From: Hydrogenovibrio sp. UBA650
Lineage (GTDB): Bacteria; Pseudomonadota; Gammaproteobacteria; Thiomicrospirales; Thiomicrospiraceae
Assembly: GCA_002299245.1 (NCBI GenBank)
Contig: DBOI01000013.1
Location: 1 to 36,779 of the forward strand
Length of the DNA: 36,779 bases
Direction: 5' to 3'
Shown here: piece after piece, positions 16,384 to 25,321 of the stretch
How positions within the stretch are numbered: position 1 is the first letter of the stretch
How the letters are laid out: the number at the start of each line of letters is the position of its first letter
Translations under genes and position numbers: made by a program
The notes under the pieces: model-generated
Told to the model about the DNA's origin: nothing
Databases searched by the model: none
The model's input: the letters and a program-made list of their open reading frames with translations, nothing else

Positions 16384-18609
16384 TTAAAGCCTATTAATAA
16401 CCTTGTCAAAAGTCTCACTCGGACGCATCGCCATGGCTGCCAATGCAGGAGTTGGCTGATAGTACCCACCCACATCCACAGCAGTTCCCTGCGCATCATT
16501 AAGTTCTGCAACAATTTTAGTTTCGTTGTTAGTTAACTCTTTGGCTAGCACTTTGAATTGAGCTTGCAAGTCAGCATCATCGGTTTGCGCCGCCAGTTCT
16601 TGCGCCCAGTACATAGTTAAATAGAAATGACTACCACGGTTGTCCAACTCACCCACTTTACGAGACGGCGACTTATTTTCGTCTAGGAACTTACCAGTTG
16701 CACGATCCAAACAGTCTGCCAGTACCTGCGCTTTAGGGTTATTAAAGTTCTGCGACAAATGCTCAAGTGAAACCGCAAGCGCCAGGAACTCTCCAAGAGA
16801 ATCCCAGCGCAAATGATTTTCCTGCTCAAACTGTTGAACATGCTTAGGTGCAGAACCTCCAGCTCCGGTCTCAAACAATCCACCACCATTCATCAGTGGC
16901 ACAATAGAGAGCATTTTAGCTGAAGTACCCAGTTCTAGAATTGGGAACAGGTCAGTTAGGTAATCACGCAACACATTCCCGGTTACTGAGATCACATTTT
17001 GTCCTTCTGCAATGTGACGCAAAGTAAAGCGAGTCGCTTCTGCTGGCGACATTACATGAATCTCTAGGCCTGTAATATCATGTTCTGGAAGATATTTATT
17101 TACTTTTTCAATAAGCTCATGGTCATGTGCACGGTTGGTATCCAACCAGAAAACGGCAGGCCAGCCTGTTGCACGAGCGCGACTTACCGCTAACTTAACC
17201 CAGTCACGAATTGGCGCATCTTTGGTCTGGCTCATTCGGAAGATATCGCCCTCTTCTACAGGCTGCTCAAGAAGTACGTCACCACTGCTATTTACTGCAC
17301 GGATTACCCCAGTACCAGAAGCCTGGAAAGTTTTGTCGTGTGAACCGTATTCTTCCGCTTTTTGTGCCATTAGCCCAACATTTGGAACCGTTCCCATAGT
17401 GGTAGGATCAAACGCTCCGTGATGTTTACAGAAGTTAATGGTTTCAGCATAGACAGTTGCATATGAGCGATCAGGGATCACCGCCATGGTATCTTGCTGT
17501 TTACCGTCTTTATTCCACATCTGCCCTGAAGTACGGATCATTGCTGGCATGGAAGCATCAATAATTACATCAGAAGGCACGTGCAGATTGGTAATACCGC
17601 GATCAGAATCAACCATAGCCATATCTGGTTGTGCAGCATAGACCGCCTGAATATCTACTTCAATTTCAGCTTTCTTATCTGCTGGCAGAGAATCTAACTT
17701 ACTGAATAGATCACCTAGTCCGTTATTTGGATTAACACCTAAATCATTCAATGTAGCAGCATGTTTGTCGAATACATCGGCAAAGAATACCGATACCGCA
17801 TGACCAAAAATAATCGGGTCGGAGACCTTCATCATAGTCGCTTTCATGTGTAGTGAGAACAGAATACCCTGCTCTTTTGCATCGGCAATCGCAGTGGCTA
17901 AAAAGTCACGTAAGGCTTTTTTGCTCATAACAGATGCATCAAGCACTTCACACTCTTGTAGTGGTGTGTAGCCTTTTAATTCATCAATCGAACCATCTGT
18001 ATTCACAAATTCAATTTTGAACTCTGTCGCTTCTTTTAGAGTTATTGATTTTTCAGAACCAAAGAAGTCATTGTCTTCCATAGAGCGTACGCAAGACTTA
18101 GAATCAGCAGACCAGGCCCCCATTGAGTGAGGGTTTTTCTTAGCGTAGTTTTTAACCGACATAGGAGCACGACGATCAGAATTTCCTTCACGCAGTACAG
18201 GGTTTACCGCCGAACCCAAGATTTTTGCATAGGTTGCCTTAATTGTTTTTTCTTCATCGGTTTGAGGATCAGCAGGATAGTCAGGTAGCGCATAACCGTG
18301 CTCCTGAAGTTCTTTAATTGCCGCTGTTAATTGAGGAATAGAAGCGGAGATATTGGGTAACTTAATAATGTTTGCTTCTGGGGTTTTAGCCAGTTCGCCA
18401 AGTTCGGTCAGGGCATCTCCAATTTGCTGGTCCTCTTCAAGGTAGTTTGAGAAGTTAGCCAAAATACGACCTGCCAAAGAGATATCACGAGTTTCAACCT
18501 CAACATTAGCTGCTTTGGTAAAAGCTTGAACGATTGGCAAAAATGAGTAAGTGGCTAAAGCAGGTGCTTCATCAGTTAAGGTATAAATAATCTTAGATTG
18601 TTCTGACAT
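16384..18609 (-). CDS. icd: Monomeric NADP-dependent isocitrate dehydrogenase
   Basis: Oxidatively decarboxylates isocitrate to 2-oxoglutarate with NADP in the TCA cycle. At 741 residues it matches the large single-chain IDH type (about 80 kDa), unrelated in length to the dimeric E. coli Icd. Recognisable family segments include SEQSKIIYTLTDEAPALATYSFLPI at the start, LREGNSDRRAPMSVKNYAKKNPHSMG, and SLHMKATMMKVSDPIIFGHAVSVFF. Later ones are GLGDLFSKLD, RTSGQMWNKDGKQQDTMAVIPDRSYATVY and FWLDTNRAHDHELI. The frame is intact and ends 18 bases before a terminator. It is divergent from rluE with about 108 bp between starts. Confidence 0.97.
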   Translation of the reverse strand: MSEQSKIIYTLTDEAPALATYSFLPIVQAFTKAANVEVETRDISLAGRILANFSNYLEEDQQIGDALTELGELAKTPEANIIKLPNISASIPQLTAAIKELQEHGYALPDYPADPQTDEEKTIKATYAKILGSAVNPVLREGNSDRRAPMSVKNYAKKNPHSMGAWSADSKSCVRSMEDNDFFGSEKSITLKEATEFKIEFVNTDGSIDELKGYTPLQECEVLDASVMSKKALRDFLATAIADAKEQGILFSLHMKATMMKVSDPIIFGHAVSVFFADVFDKHAATLNDLGVNPNNGLGDLFSKLDSLPADKKAEIEVDIQAVYAAQPDMAMVDSDRGITNLHVPSDVIIDASMPAMIRTSGQMWNKDGKQQDTMAVIPDRSYATVYAETINFCKHHGAFDPTTMGTVPNVGLMAQKAEEYGSHDKTFQASGTGVIRAVNSSGDVLLEQPVEEGDIFRMSQTKDAPIRDWVKLAVSRARATGWPAVFWLDTNRAHDHELIEKVNKYLPEHDITGLEIHVMSPAEATRFTLRHIAEGQNVISVTGNVLRDYLTDLFPILELGTSAKMLSIVPLMNGGGLFETGAGGSAPKHVQQFEQENHLRWDSLGEFLALAVSLEHLSQNFNNPKAQVLADCLDRATGKFLDENKSPSRKVGELDNRGSHFYLTMYWAQELAAQTDDADLQAQFKVLAKELTNNETKIVAELNDAQGTAVDVGGYYQPTPALAAMAMRPSETFDKVINRL

Positions 18610-18717
18610 GGAGATTCCTAATTCTGCTTCCTGTGAGTACGGAAATTCAAAAGTGATAAAATACAGCTATTTTATCGCACTTGACCCTGAACTTAACCCC
18701 ATAATTTAAAAAATTCC

Positions 18718-19275
18718 ATGTCGCAAATTCTGTTATTCAACAAACCTTTTAATGTGCTCTGCCAATTCACCGATGAATCTGAACATAAGGATCAGAGAGA
18801 AACATTAGCTGACTATATTCAACAACCGGGTTTTTATGCCGCTGGACGCCTGGATCGTGACTCTGAAGGCCTGCTGCTTCTGACCAATGATGGTAAGTTA
18901 CAACAGCAGATCAGCAATCCAAAAAACAAACAACCCAAAACTTATCTGGCACAAGTTGAAGGTGAGATCAGCAAACAGGCAATTCAGCAACTGCAACAAG
19001 GAGTCAAACTTAAAGACGGCCTTACCAGGCCAGCTAAAGCCCGCAAGATCAATGAACCCAGATGGCTATGGGCCAGAAATCCACCAATTCGCGAACGTAA
19101 AAACATACCAACCAGCTGGCTTGAACTCACGATTACAGAGGGAAAAAACCGTCAGGTACGGCGAATGACTGCTTCCGTCGGGTTTCCTACATTGAGGTTG
19201 GTCAGAATACAAATAGGTAAATGGAAACTAAATCAGTTGCATCCCGGTGAAAGTATTTTGGTTGAAAACGCTTAA
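18718..19275 (+). CDS. rluE: 23S rRNA pseudouridine(2457) synthase RluE
   Basis: A 185-residue RsuA/RluE-type pseudouridine synthase. The catalytic motif is AGRLDRDSEGLLLLTNDG with Asp46. KTYLAQVEG and a C-terminal EGKNRQVRRMTASVGFPTLRLVRIQIG complete the fold. The absence of an N-terminal S4 domain and the short length fit RluE, which modifies U2457 of 23S rRNA, rather than RsuA or RluB. It is divergent from icd. The stop codon overlaps the stop of the convergent PAS-GGDEF gene by four bases. Confidence 0.93.
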   Translation: MSQILLFNKPFNVLCQFTDESEHKDQRETLADYIQQPGFYAAGRLDRDSEGLLLLTNDGKLQQQISNPKNKQPKTYLAQVEGEISKQAIQQLQQGVKLKDGLTRPAKARKINEPRWLWARNPPIRERKNIPTSWLELTITEGKNRQVRRMTASVGFPTLRLVRIQIGKWKLNQLHPGESILVENA

Positions 19276-20183
19276 ATACAGACTATTCTCTGCGTATTAT
19301 CATTTGAGTTTTTTGCTTTATAAAGTGCTTCATCGGCCCTTGAAAATATATTCTCAGCAGTATCTGCACTGGTAATTTGAGTAATACCTGCACTAAACGG
19401 AATACTGAGTTGACTCCTATCAGGAAGCACAACAGGAGCAGAATCAGCAGCTGAACTGATCCTCTGCATTAAAACTTCGGCCAGCTCTAGTTTTGCACCA
19501 TTGAAAATAATACAAAATTCGTCACCACCAAATCGAATCGCAATATCATTCTGGCGGATATGATCTTCGATTAATTTCGCAAAATATTGAAGTGCTTTAT
19601 CTCCAACTAAGTGTCCTTTATTATCGTTTATCTGCTTAAAATCATTTAAATCAATCACCGCTAAGGAAAAGATACTGCCGGAATTTTGATAAGCTTTACA
19701 AAGTTCTTCAAGAATTTCATCAAACCCTAAACGGTTTACAAGGCCTGTCAATTTATCTTTTTTTGCAAGTGCTTGTAGATGCAATTCATACTGTTTTTGC
19801 TTGGTAACATCTCGTTCAATTGCTGCAAAATGAGTTGCTTCTCCAAATTTATTTTTTAGAGGAATAATATTGAGCTGTAACCAATACTCAGTACCATCTT
19901 TTGCATAATTAAGAATCTCACATGAATAGGGTTGCCCAGCCTGTAAACTCTGCTTCATTTTTCTTAGATCTGTAGACTCTCTGGATGCTTTTCGCTGAAG
20001 AATACGAGGCGTCTGTCCCAGCACTTCTTGAGCAGAATAGCCTGTTAAATCTGTGAATGCCTGATTTACATAAACGATTTCAGGGCCCGATCCATCTAAT
20101 GGGAATGCTTTCGTGACGACAATGATATCCTGAGCCGCTTCAACAATAGCTTGAAAATCAAAATCAAGGACTTGATCTTTCAT
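19272..20183 (-). CDS. PAS (LOV-like, no photoactive Cys)-GGDEF diguanylate cyclase
   Basis: A 303-residue soluble cyclase. The PAS domain (about 10-130) has LOV-like spacing: NQAFTDLTGYSAQEVLGQTPRILQ (40-63). The photoactive Cys of the LOV consensus NCRFLQ is replaced in TPRILQ, so flavin-adduct photochemistry is not expected. The GGDEF domain starts at KKDKLTGLVNRLGFDEIL (141-158). The active loop is GGDEF (219-223) and the I-site is R210QND213, five residues before, so it should be active and product-inhibited. The ATG at 20183 lies 100 bp from the divergent mnmA start. Two partial copies of the recurrent motif lie in this gene (19742-19754, 20039-20051). Confidence 0.9.
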   Translation of the reverse strand: MKDQVLDFDFQAIVEAAQDIIVVTKAFPLDGSGPEIVYVNQAFTDLTGYSAQEVLGQTPRILQRKASRESTDLRKMKQSLQAGQPYSCEILNYAKDGTEYWLQLNIIPLKNKFGEATHFAAIERDVTKQKQYELHLQALAKKDKLTGLVNRLGFDEILEELCKAYQNSGSIFSLAVIDLNDFKQINDNKGHLVGDKALQYFAKLIEDHIRQNDIAIRFGGDEFCIIFNGAKLELAEVLMQRISSAADSAPVVLPDRSQLSIPFSAGITQITSADTAENIFSRADEALYKAKNSNDNTQRIVCI

Positions 20184-20282
20184 CTTTTAAAGCAACTCCA
20201 ATTATCCAGAGGTTTAGTAATTACACTAAGTTTACACTTTAACCTTAAAGAAAGAGTACGAATTTTGATAGAATTTGCCGAT

Positions 20283-21422
20283 ATGAATCAAAACAACAAA
20301 CAAATCAATTCCAACAAAGATATAAAAGTTATTGTTGGTCTCTCCGGAGGCGTAGACTCGTCAGTTGCCGCCCTGCTGCTTCAACAACAAGGCTATCAGG
20401 TCGAAGGCCTTTTTATGAAAAACTGGGAAGGCGATGATACTGACGATTACTGTCCTGCCAGAGAGGATATGCTAGATGCCTCTGCTGTTGCTGATAAACT
20501 CGGAATTCCCTTGCATATCCAGAACTTTTCAAAACAGTATTGGGATAGAGTATTTGAGTACTTTCTTGAAGAGTATGCAGCCGGAAGAACGCCTAATCCA
20601 GATATTCTCTGTAATAAAGAGGTTAAGTTTAAGGCCTTTTTAGAGCACGCTATCTCATTGGGTGCAGACTATATTGCTACTGGACACTACGCCCGCATCA
20701 GTCGCGATGAAAACAATCAGTGTCACCTATTAAAAGGGCTGGATGATAATAAAGATCAGAGCTACTTTTTATATACTCTGCAACAGCACCAACTACAAAA
20801 ATCGCTGTTTCCAGTAGGCGAACTTGATAAACCTGAAGTACGCCGCATAGCCCAAGAAGCCGGATTCATTACTCACGATAAAAAAGACAGTACTGGTATC
20901 TGCTTTATTGGTGAACGCAAATTCAAGGATTTCTTACAGCGGTTTTTGCCTGCTCAACCCGGTGAAATTATCGATGATCAAGGCAATGTCATTGGTAAAC
21001 ATGATGGTTTGATGTATCACACCTTAGGGCAACGTAAAGGCCTCGGTGTTGGCGGTGGCCACGGCAAAGGCAACGATCCTTGGTATGCAGCCGATAAAGA
21101 TCTGAAAAACAATCGTCTGGTGGCTGTACAGGGCAAAAACCACCCGCTACTACAACACCCTATTCTGGTGGCCAATACCCTTGATTGGGTATCTGGAAAT
21201 TGTCCAGAATTAAATCAATCAATCAAAGCCAAAATTCGCTATCGCCAAGCTGAGCAAGCATGCAAAATCATAGAACATGAAAATGGCAAAATCGTGGTGC
21301 AATTTGATGAACCGCAAACGGCAGTGGCTCCAGGTCAGTCTGTGGTGTTTTATGACGGCAAAGACTGCCTCGGCGGCGGAATTATTGAACAACGACTACA
21401 CTCACTTGATGAGAGAATCTAA
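20283..21422 (+). CDS. mnmA: tRNA-specific 2-thiouridylase MnmA
   Basis: Makes the 2-thio group of s2U34 in tRNA Lys, Glu and Gln using sulfur relayed by the Tus proteins. It has 379 residues. The PP-loop is VGLSGGVDSS near the N-terminus. The catalytic Cys110 lies in NPDILCNKEVKFKAF and the second Cys207 in DSTGICFIGERKFKDFL. YHTLGQRKGLGVGG is a further family block. The frame extends upstream to 20151, but that stretch overlaps the divergent cyclase gene and is unlike MnmA, so ATG 20283 is the start. hflD follows after 5 bp, an arrangement conserved in gammaproteobacteria. Confidence 0.97.
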   Translation: MNQNNKQINSNKDIKVIVGLSGGVDSSVAALLLQQQGYQVEGLFMKNWEGDDTDDYCPAREDMLDASAVADKLGIPLHIQNFSKQYWDRVFEYFLEEYAAGRTPNPDILCNKEVKFKAFLEHAISLGADYIATGHYARISRDENNQCHLLKGLDDNKDQSYFLYTLQQHQLQKSLFPVGELDKPEVRRIAQEAGFITHDKKDSTGICFIGERKFKDFLQRFLPAQPGEIIDDQGNVIGKHDGLMYHTLGQRKGLGVGGGHGKGNDPWYAADKDLKNNRLVAVQGKNHPLLQHPILVANTLDWVSGNCPELNQSIKAKIRYRQAEQACKIIEHENGKIVVQFDEPQTAVAPGQSVVFYDGKDCLGGGIIEQRLHSLDERI

Positions 21423-21427
21423 AAACT

Positions 21428-22102
21428 ATGAGTGAATATACCCAACAAGATAAAACAATTGCATTGATTGGTATCTACCAAAGCGCGCAGATGGTTTATG
21501 AACTAGCTACCAAAGGACAAACCGATGATTCCGCTTTCAAGGCCACAGTTAACTCGCTATTTATCGAAAATCCTGAGAGCACGATTGATGTTTATGGCGA
21601 TGTTCAAAACATCCAGAAAGGAGTAGATGTTCTGCTGGCACAAATGAGTACAGATCAAGCCGTTCAAAACCGTAATGTTGAAATTACCCGATATGTTCTG
21701 AGTTTAATGATCTTAGCCAAAAAGATAAAGAATGATCCAGATGGGCTGCAAAAAATATTTGGGGTTTTAGAGACAGCCAAAGCTCAAACCGAGCAATTTG
21801 GAGAGATGCATGAAAACGTGATTGCCACTGTTGCCCGAGCTTATAGTGAAAATATCAGCAACATGGCTCCAAGAATTATGGTTAACGGCCACGGAGGCCA
21901 CCTACAGAACCCAAGAATTGCTAATAAGATCAGGGCCTTGCTTTTAGCAGGTCTGCGCAGCGCCCTGCTCTGGTATCAGGTTGGTGGAAACCGTTGGAGT
22001 CTATTATGGTCACGTAAAAAATATCTTCAAACCGCGCAAACCATGTACAGGCCTGCTAATTTCGACGAATCGAGTCAATTTTTTAAGGATGAAGACAAGT
22101 AA
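21428..22102 (+). CDS. hflD: High frequency lysogenization protein HflD
   Basis: A 224-residue helical peripheral inner-membrane protein. In E. coli HflD binds phage lambda CII and affects lysogenisation; its normal cell role is unclear. Family segments are QDKTIALIGIYQSAQMVYELATKG, FIENPESTIDVYGDVQNIQKGVDVL, and a C-terminal NKIRALLLAGLRSALLWYQVGGNRWSLLWSRKK. It starts 5 bp after mnmA and its stop is immediately followed by the ATG of the cupin gene. In E. coli purB follows hflD, but here it does not. Confidence 0.95.
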   Translation: MSEYTQQDKTIALIGIYQSAQMVYELATKGQTDDSAFKATVNSLFIENPESTIDVYGDVQNIQKGVDVLLAQMSTDQAVQNRNVEITRYVLSLMILAKKIKNDPDGLQKIFGVLETAKAQTEQFGEMHENVIATVARAYSENISNMAPRIMVNGHGGHLQNPRIANKIRALLLAGLRSALLWYQVGGNRWSLLWSRKKYLQTAQTMYRPANFDESSQFFKDEDK

Positions 22103-22375
22103 ATGAATATTGAAGTAATAACCAACCCAAGCCAGAGTCAACTTGATGAAATGGGCGTTTCAGGCTGGCCTATATGGGAAAAAGAGGTATCTTCATTTCC
22201 GTGGACTTACGATATGAAAGAAGTCTGCTATATTCTTGAAGGAGAAGTGACCGTCACACCAAATGGTGGAGAGCCAATACATATCAAGGCTGGTGATCTG
22301 GTTACTTTTCCAAACGGCATGTCCTGTCACTGGGATATATCTGAAGATATCAGAAAGCACTATCAATTCAGTTAA
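22103..22375 (+). CDS. Small cupin-domain protein (EutQ/DUF861-like)
   Basis: A 90-residue single cupin barrel. The first motif region is WTYDMKEVCYILEGEVTVTPNGG, which keeps the Glu but lacks the His-x-His pair. The second is GDLVTFPNGMSCHWDI with its His. This pattern matches the short cupin_3 type of unknown, possibly non-enzymatic, function. Its ATG directly abuts the hflD stop (TAAATG), so it is the third gene of the mnmA-hflD run. Confidence 0.85.
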   Translation: MNIEVITNPSQSQLDEMGVSGWPIWEKEVSSFPWTYDMKEVCYILEGEVTVTPNGGEPIHIKAGDLVTFPNGMSCHWDISEDIRKHYQFS

Positions 22376-22424
22376 GCTTGCCGAATTTTTGATTCTCTCA
22401 GTAGTATAGGCAACACCTTAATCG

Positions 22425-22467
22425 AAGAGGCCAACGGCCTATTTCTTAAAGGTTTTACAGGCCTCTT
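22425..22467 (+). terminator. Possible terminator hairpin after mnmA-hflD-cupin
   Basis: Arms AAGAGGCC (22425-22432) and GGCCTCTT (22460-22467) pair perfectly over 8 bp around a 27-base loop and are followed by ATCTAATTTT. The long loop and the interrupted T run make it a weak candidate. The right arm also contains a minus-strand GGCCTGTAAAACC motif copy. Confidence 0.45.
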
Positions 22468-22688
22468 ATCTAATTTTAATGAGATATGTCGGCCGTATTG
22501 TCGAGACTGCATACATCGGCCTTACACTTTGAAAAGATTTTAAAAATAGAAATTAATCATAAATCAAGAGAGTTCACAACATAGGCTAGACAGCAGAGCT
22601 TAAAGATCAACTATGCATAACTGAGAACAGAAAACCTTTGATCTACAGCTTAAATAAATTAATACGCAAACACCAGGAAAAACCCGCC

Positions 22689-22725
22689 AAAAAATAAAAA
22701 ACCCGCTATATATTTATCAGCGGGT
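22689..22725 (-). terminator. Rho-independent terminator for ppiD
   Basis: Arms ACCCGC (22701-22706) and GCGGGT (22720-22725) are followed on the minus strand by TTTTTATTTTTT (22700-22689). It lies about 35 bases after the ppiD stop. Confidence 0.88.
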
Positions 22726-22759
22726 CTTCTTAGTATTTACAATTCTTGAGGAAGAGTCA

Positions 22760-24658
22760 TTATTTCAAGGTTTTAATATTCTCCTTTTTAATCACTTCAC
22801 TTCCTTCTCTCAATGACTGCATCCTTGCTGAGAGCTCTGCACCGGCATAGAGACGTGCAACAACATCTTCTACCGCAGCCTGCTGTTGAGCATCAAACTC
22901 TCCTGATTTAACCTCGCTGACCTGCATCAGTATCGTATCCCCAGTTAATAACGCAAACTGCTTCCAACTAGGTTTACCATCACTTGGTTTAGGCATCATG
23001 AATGCTTCATTAACCATTTGCGGTAGCAAGTTTTCTGAGTTGCGACCAATCCAGCCAACTGTATGCCATTCAACACCATCACGCATTAGTGATTCAGGCT
23101 GTTCTCCTTTATTAACCTCAGCCAAGAGTTGCTCACCCAACTTAGCAGATTCAGCGATAGCAGCTTTTCTGACAAGCTGCTCTTTTAAATTCTCGGCAAC
23201 CTCTTCTAGTGGTCTTTGACGCGCTTCTTTATGCTTATTCACTCGAATGACAACGGCGTGGTTGGTTGCAATATCAATAGATGTACTATTCATTTTTGAC
23301 TTCAGAACATCTTCCGAAAAAGCGGTATTTATAACCTTGCTATTGCTAAGAATCTGACCAAGACCACCAGATCGGCTAAAGAAATCAGAAGTATTTACTT
23401 TCAGCCCCAATGCATCGGCCGCTGGTTCAAGGCTATCAGGGTGCTCATAGGCGAGTGTATTCAACTGCTCTAGAACGTCAAAGTAGCGACGCTCTGCCTC
23501 CTGCATCTGATACATTTGCAAAACATCGGCTTTGACAGTATCAAACGGTTGAATCTGTTTATCTTCGATTTTAACCAGTTTAATCAAGTGATAGCCAAAC
23601 TCTGTTTTTACAGGTTCACTAACTTGATCAGGTTTCATAGAGAACACAGCATCATCAAACTCTGGAACCATCATCCCCTGTTCAAAAGTACCGAGGTCAC
23701 CACCTGAATTTGCTGAACCAGGGTCTTTAGAATAGGTTTTTGCCAGCTCTTCAAAAGTTTCACCGGCTTTCAGTTTAGTTTGTATTTCGGCAACTATTTT
23801 CTGTGCCTCTTCATCGGAAGTAACTTCATCAACTGTAATTAGAATATGCTTTGCCTGGCGCTTTTCTGGTAGCGTAAACTGAAGTTTGTTTTCTTCAAAA
23901 AAACCTTTTAACAGGTCATCATCTGTTTCAACCTGTGAAGCCAAGCTCTTTTGAGATAGCTCAATATAATCGATAGAAACCTGTTCAGCTTCAATAAACT
24001 GATCTTTGTTTTTATCATATTCAGTCTTAACTTCATCATCAGAAACACTGACTGTCTTTAAGAATGGTCTTTGATCGACTCTTAAATAACTTACTTTTCG
24101 CTCTTGAGTTTCAAGTGACTCTAATTTTGCAATTTCTGTCTTAGTGGCAAAGCTTGAAGATTGGGTTAAGTTTCTATACTGACTTTCCAAAAGATGCTGT
24201 CTTGTTTCATATTCAAAACGAGCGATGTTGTAACCATTTCTGAGCAAGATATCTTCGTAAACTTGCTGTGAAAATTCACCATTTTGCCGAAACGCACTTT
24301 CAGATTGAATTTCTATTGCAAGGCGCTGATCACTTATCACCATATCATTCTGATTCGCCCATTGACGAATCAGTTCTGACTCTATTAGAGCATCGGCAAC
24401 CTGGTTTCTAAGCTCCTCGTCTTTAACAACTTGATCGTATAAATCGCCAAACTGTTTTTGAAGGCGTTGCTTTTGGCGGTTATACATAGTCAGAAATTCA
24501 CGAGCAGTTACATCCTCACCATCAACTTCGGCGACTACCTCAACTTTATCGCCCCGCGCATACTGATCAATTCCAAATAGTGCAAATGTCAAAATAATCA
24601 ATCCGACAATCACCCAAGCAATCCAACTTTGGGCACGATCACGAATAGCTTGTAACAT
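22760..24658 (-). CDS. ppiD: Periplasmic chaperone PpiD (SurA_N/PpiC)
   Basis: A 632-residue membrane-anchored chaperone that assists proteins leaving the Sec translocon. A single N-terminal transmembrane segment (about 12-30) is followed by a SurA_N-like chaperone region (about 40-165). One parvulin domain spans about 268-363 (KHILITVDEV ... YSKDPGSANSGGDLGTFEQG ... FGYHLIKL). The long C-terminal chaperone part follows. Length and order match PpiD of E. coli (623 aa). An AAGGA Shine-Dalgarno lies 7 bases before the ATG. Its usual neighbours lon and hupB are not in this window. Confidence 0.95.
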   Translation of the reverse strand: MLQAIRDRAQSWIAWVIVGLIILTFALFGIDQYARGDKVEVVAEVDGEDVTAREFLTMYNRQKQRLQKQFGDLYDQVVKDEELRNQVADALIESELIRQWANQNDMVISDQRLAIEIQSESAFRQNGEFSQQVYEDILLRNGYNIARFEYETRQHLLESQYRNLTQSSSFATKTEIAKLESLETQERKVSYLRVDQRPFLKTVSVSDDEVKTEYDKNKDQFIEAEQVSIDYIELSQKSLASQVETDDDLLKGFFEENKLQFTLPEKRQAKHILITVDEVTSDEEAQKIVAEIQTKLKAGETFEELAKTYSKDPGSANSGGDLGTFEQGMMVPEFDDAVFSMKPDQVSEPVKTEFGYHLIKLVKIEDKQIQPFDTVKADVLQMYQMQEAERRYFDVLEQLNTLAYEHPDSLEPAADALGLKVNTSDFFSRSGGLGQILSNSKVINTAFSEDVLKSKMNSTSIDIATNHAVVIRVNKHKEARQRPLEEVAENLKEQLVRKAAIAESAKLGEQLLAEVNKGEQPESLMRDGVEWHTVGWIGRNSENLLPQMVNEAFMMPKPSDGKPSWKQFALLTGDTILMQVSEVKSGEFDAQQQAAVEDVVARLYAGAELSARMQSLREGSEVIKKENIKTLK

Positions 24659-24875
24659 GGTTTATCCTTTGGCATAAATTGTTTTTAAACAGTGCGTAAT
24701 CATACCAAATTAAAAACTTGCATTTATGGATTTAACAATAAATCCTGCAATAACAACCCAATTGCATCTGTTTAAATAATTAGAGGCCATAAAACTGTTA
24801 AAAAACTCCTAACAATCCAAACAAACAGTACTGTAAAATGGATTTAATTCAAAAAAATAATAATAGGTCTTTATT

Positions 24876-25232
24876 GTGAATACAGTACTTTATGTTGATG
24901 ATGCAAAATCGATGCGTAAACTTGTGGAACTGGTACTCTCAAAAGAGTTTGAACTTACCATGGCTGAAAACGGTCAACAGGCCTATGAAATCATCGAAAA
25001 ACAGCAGTTTGATGCGATTATTTCTGATATCAATATGCCGGTAATGAACGGTCTGCAACTGTTGGAAAAAATTCGAGAAAATGAGTCCAGTAAATTCACA
25101 CCTGTACTCATGATGACGACTGAAGCCAGTGATGAGATGAAAGCGGAAGGAAAACGCCTCGGAGCAACGGGTTGGATTGTAAAACCGTTTGACCCTGAGA
25201 AACTACCAAGTATTATTCGCAGAGTTATTTAA
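24876..25232 (+). CDS. CheY-like single-domain response regulator
   Basis: A 118-residue receiver domain with no output domain. The acidic pair is D8 and D9, the phosphoacceptor D51 is in IISDINMPVMNG, the Thr switch is at 81 or 82 (LMMTTEAS), and Lys103 is in VKPFDP. All the phosphorylation residues are present, so it should be a functional receiver acting through protein contacts, as CheY does. No histidine kinase or chemotaxis gene is adjacent. It starts with GTG (24876), preceded by TAGGT. A strong terminator follows. Confidence 0.92.
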   Translation: MNTVLYVDDAKSMRKLVELVLSKEFELTMAENGQQAYEIIEKQQFDAIISDINMPVMNGLQLLEKIRENESSKFTPVLMMTTEASDEMKAEGKRLGATGWIVKPFDPEKLPSIIRRVI

Positions 25233-25270
25233 AGGTCAATTTAAAAAACAATTAAGAAGAATTTAGATAT

Positions 25271-25298
25271 AAAAAAGCGCTCATTCGAGCGCTTTTTT
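25271..25298. terminator. Bidirectional terminator between cheY-like gene and purA
   Basis: The perfect stem GCGCTC (25277-25282) and GAGCGC (25287-25292) has a 4-base loop and is flanked by A6 on the left and T6 on the right. It is symmetrical, so it can end the plus-strand receiver transcript and the minus-strand purA transcript. Confidence 0.92.
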
Positions 25299-25321
25299 AT
25301 TATCAGGATACGGGTATTTGA

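Larger units (their letters stand above)
22376..22759. other. Gene-free interval of 384 bp
   Basis: No coding frame of any quality is seen. It holds the 22425-22467 inverted repeat. A pair of similar short direct repeats (TATGTCGGCCGTA and TACATCGGCCTTA, roughly 22495-22526) follows, with GGCC recurring five times in about 100 bp. The rest is AT-rich filler leading to the ppiD terminator. In E. coli purB occupies the position after hflD; no trace of it is visible. Confidence 0.6.

Noticed and set aside
20151..20282. Upstream extension of mnmA
   Set aside because: It overlaps the divergent cyclase gene and does not resemble the MnmA N-terminus; ATG 20283 fits the family.
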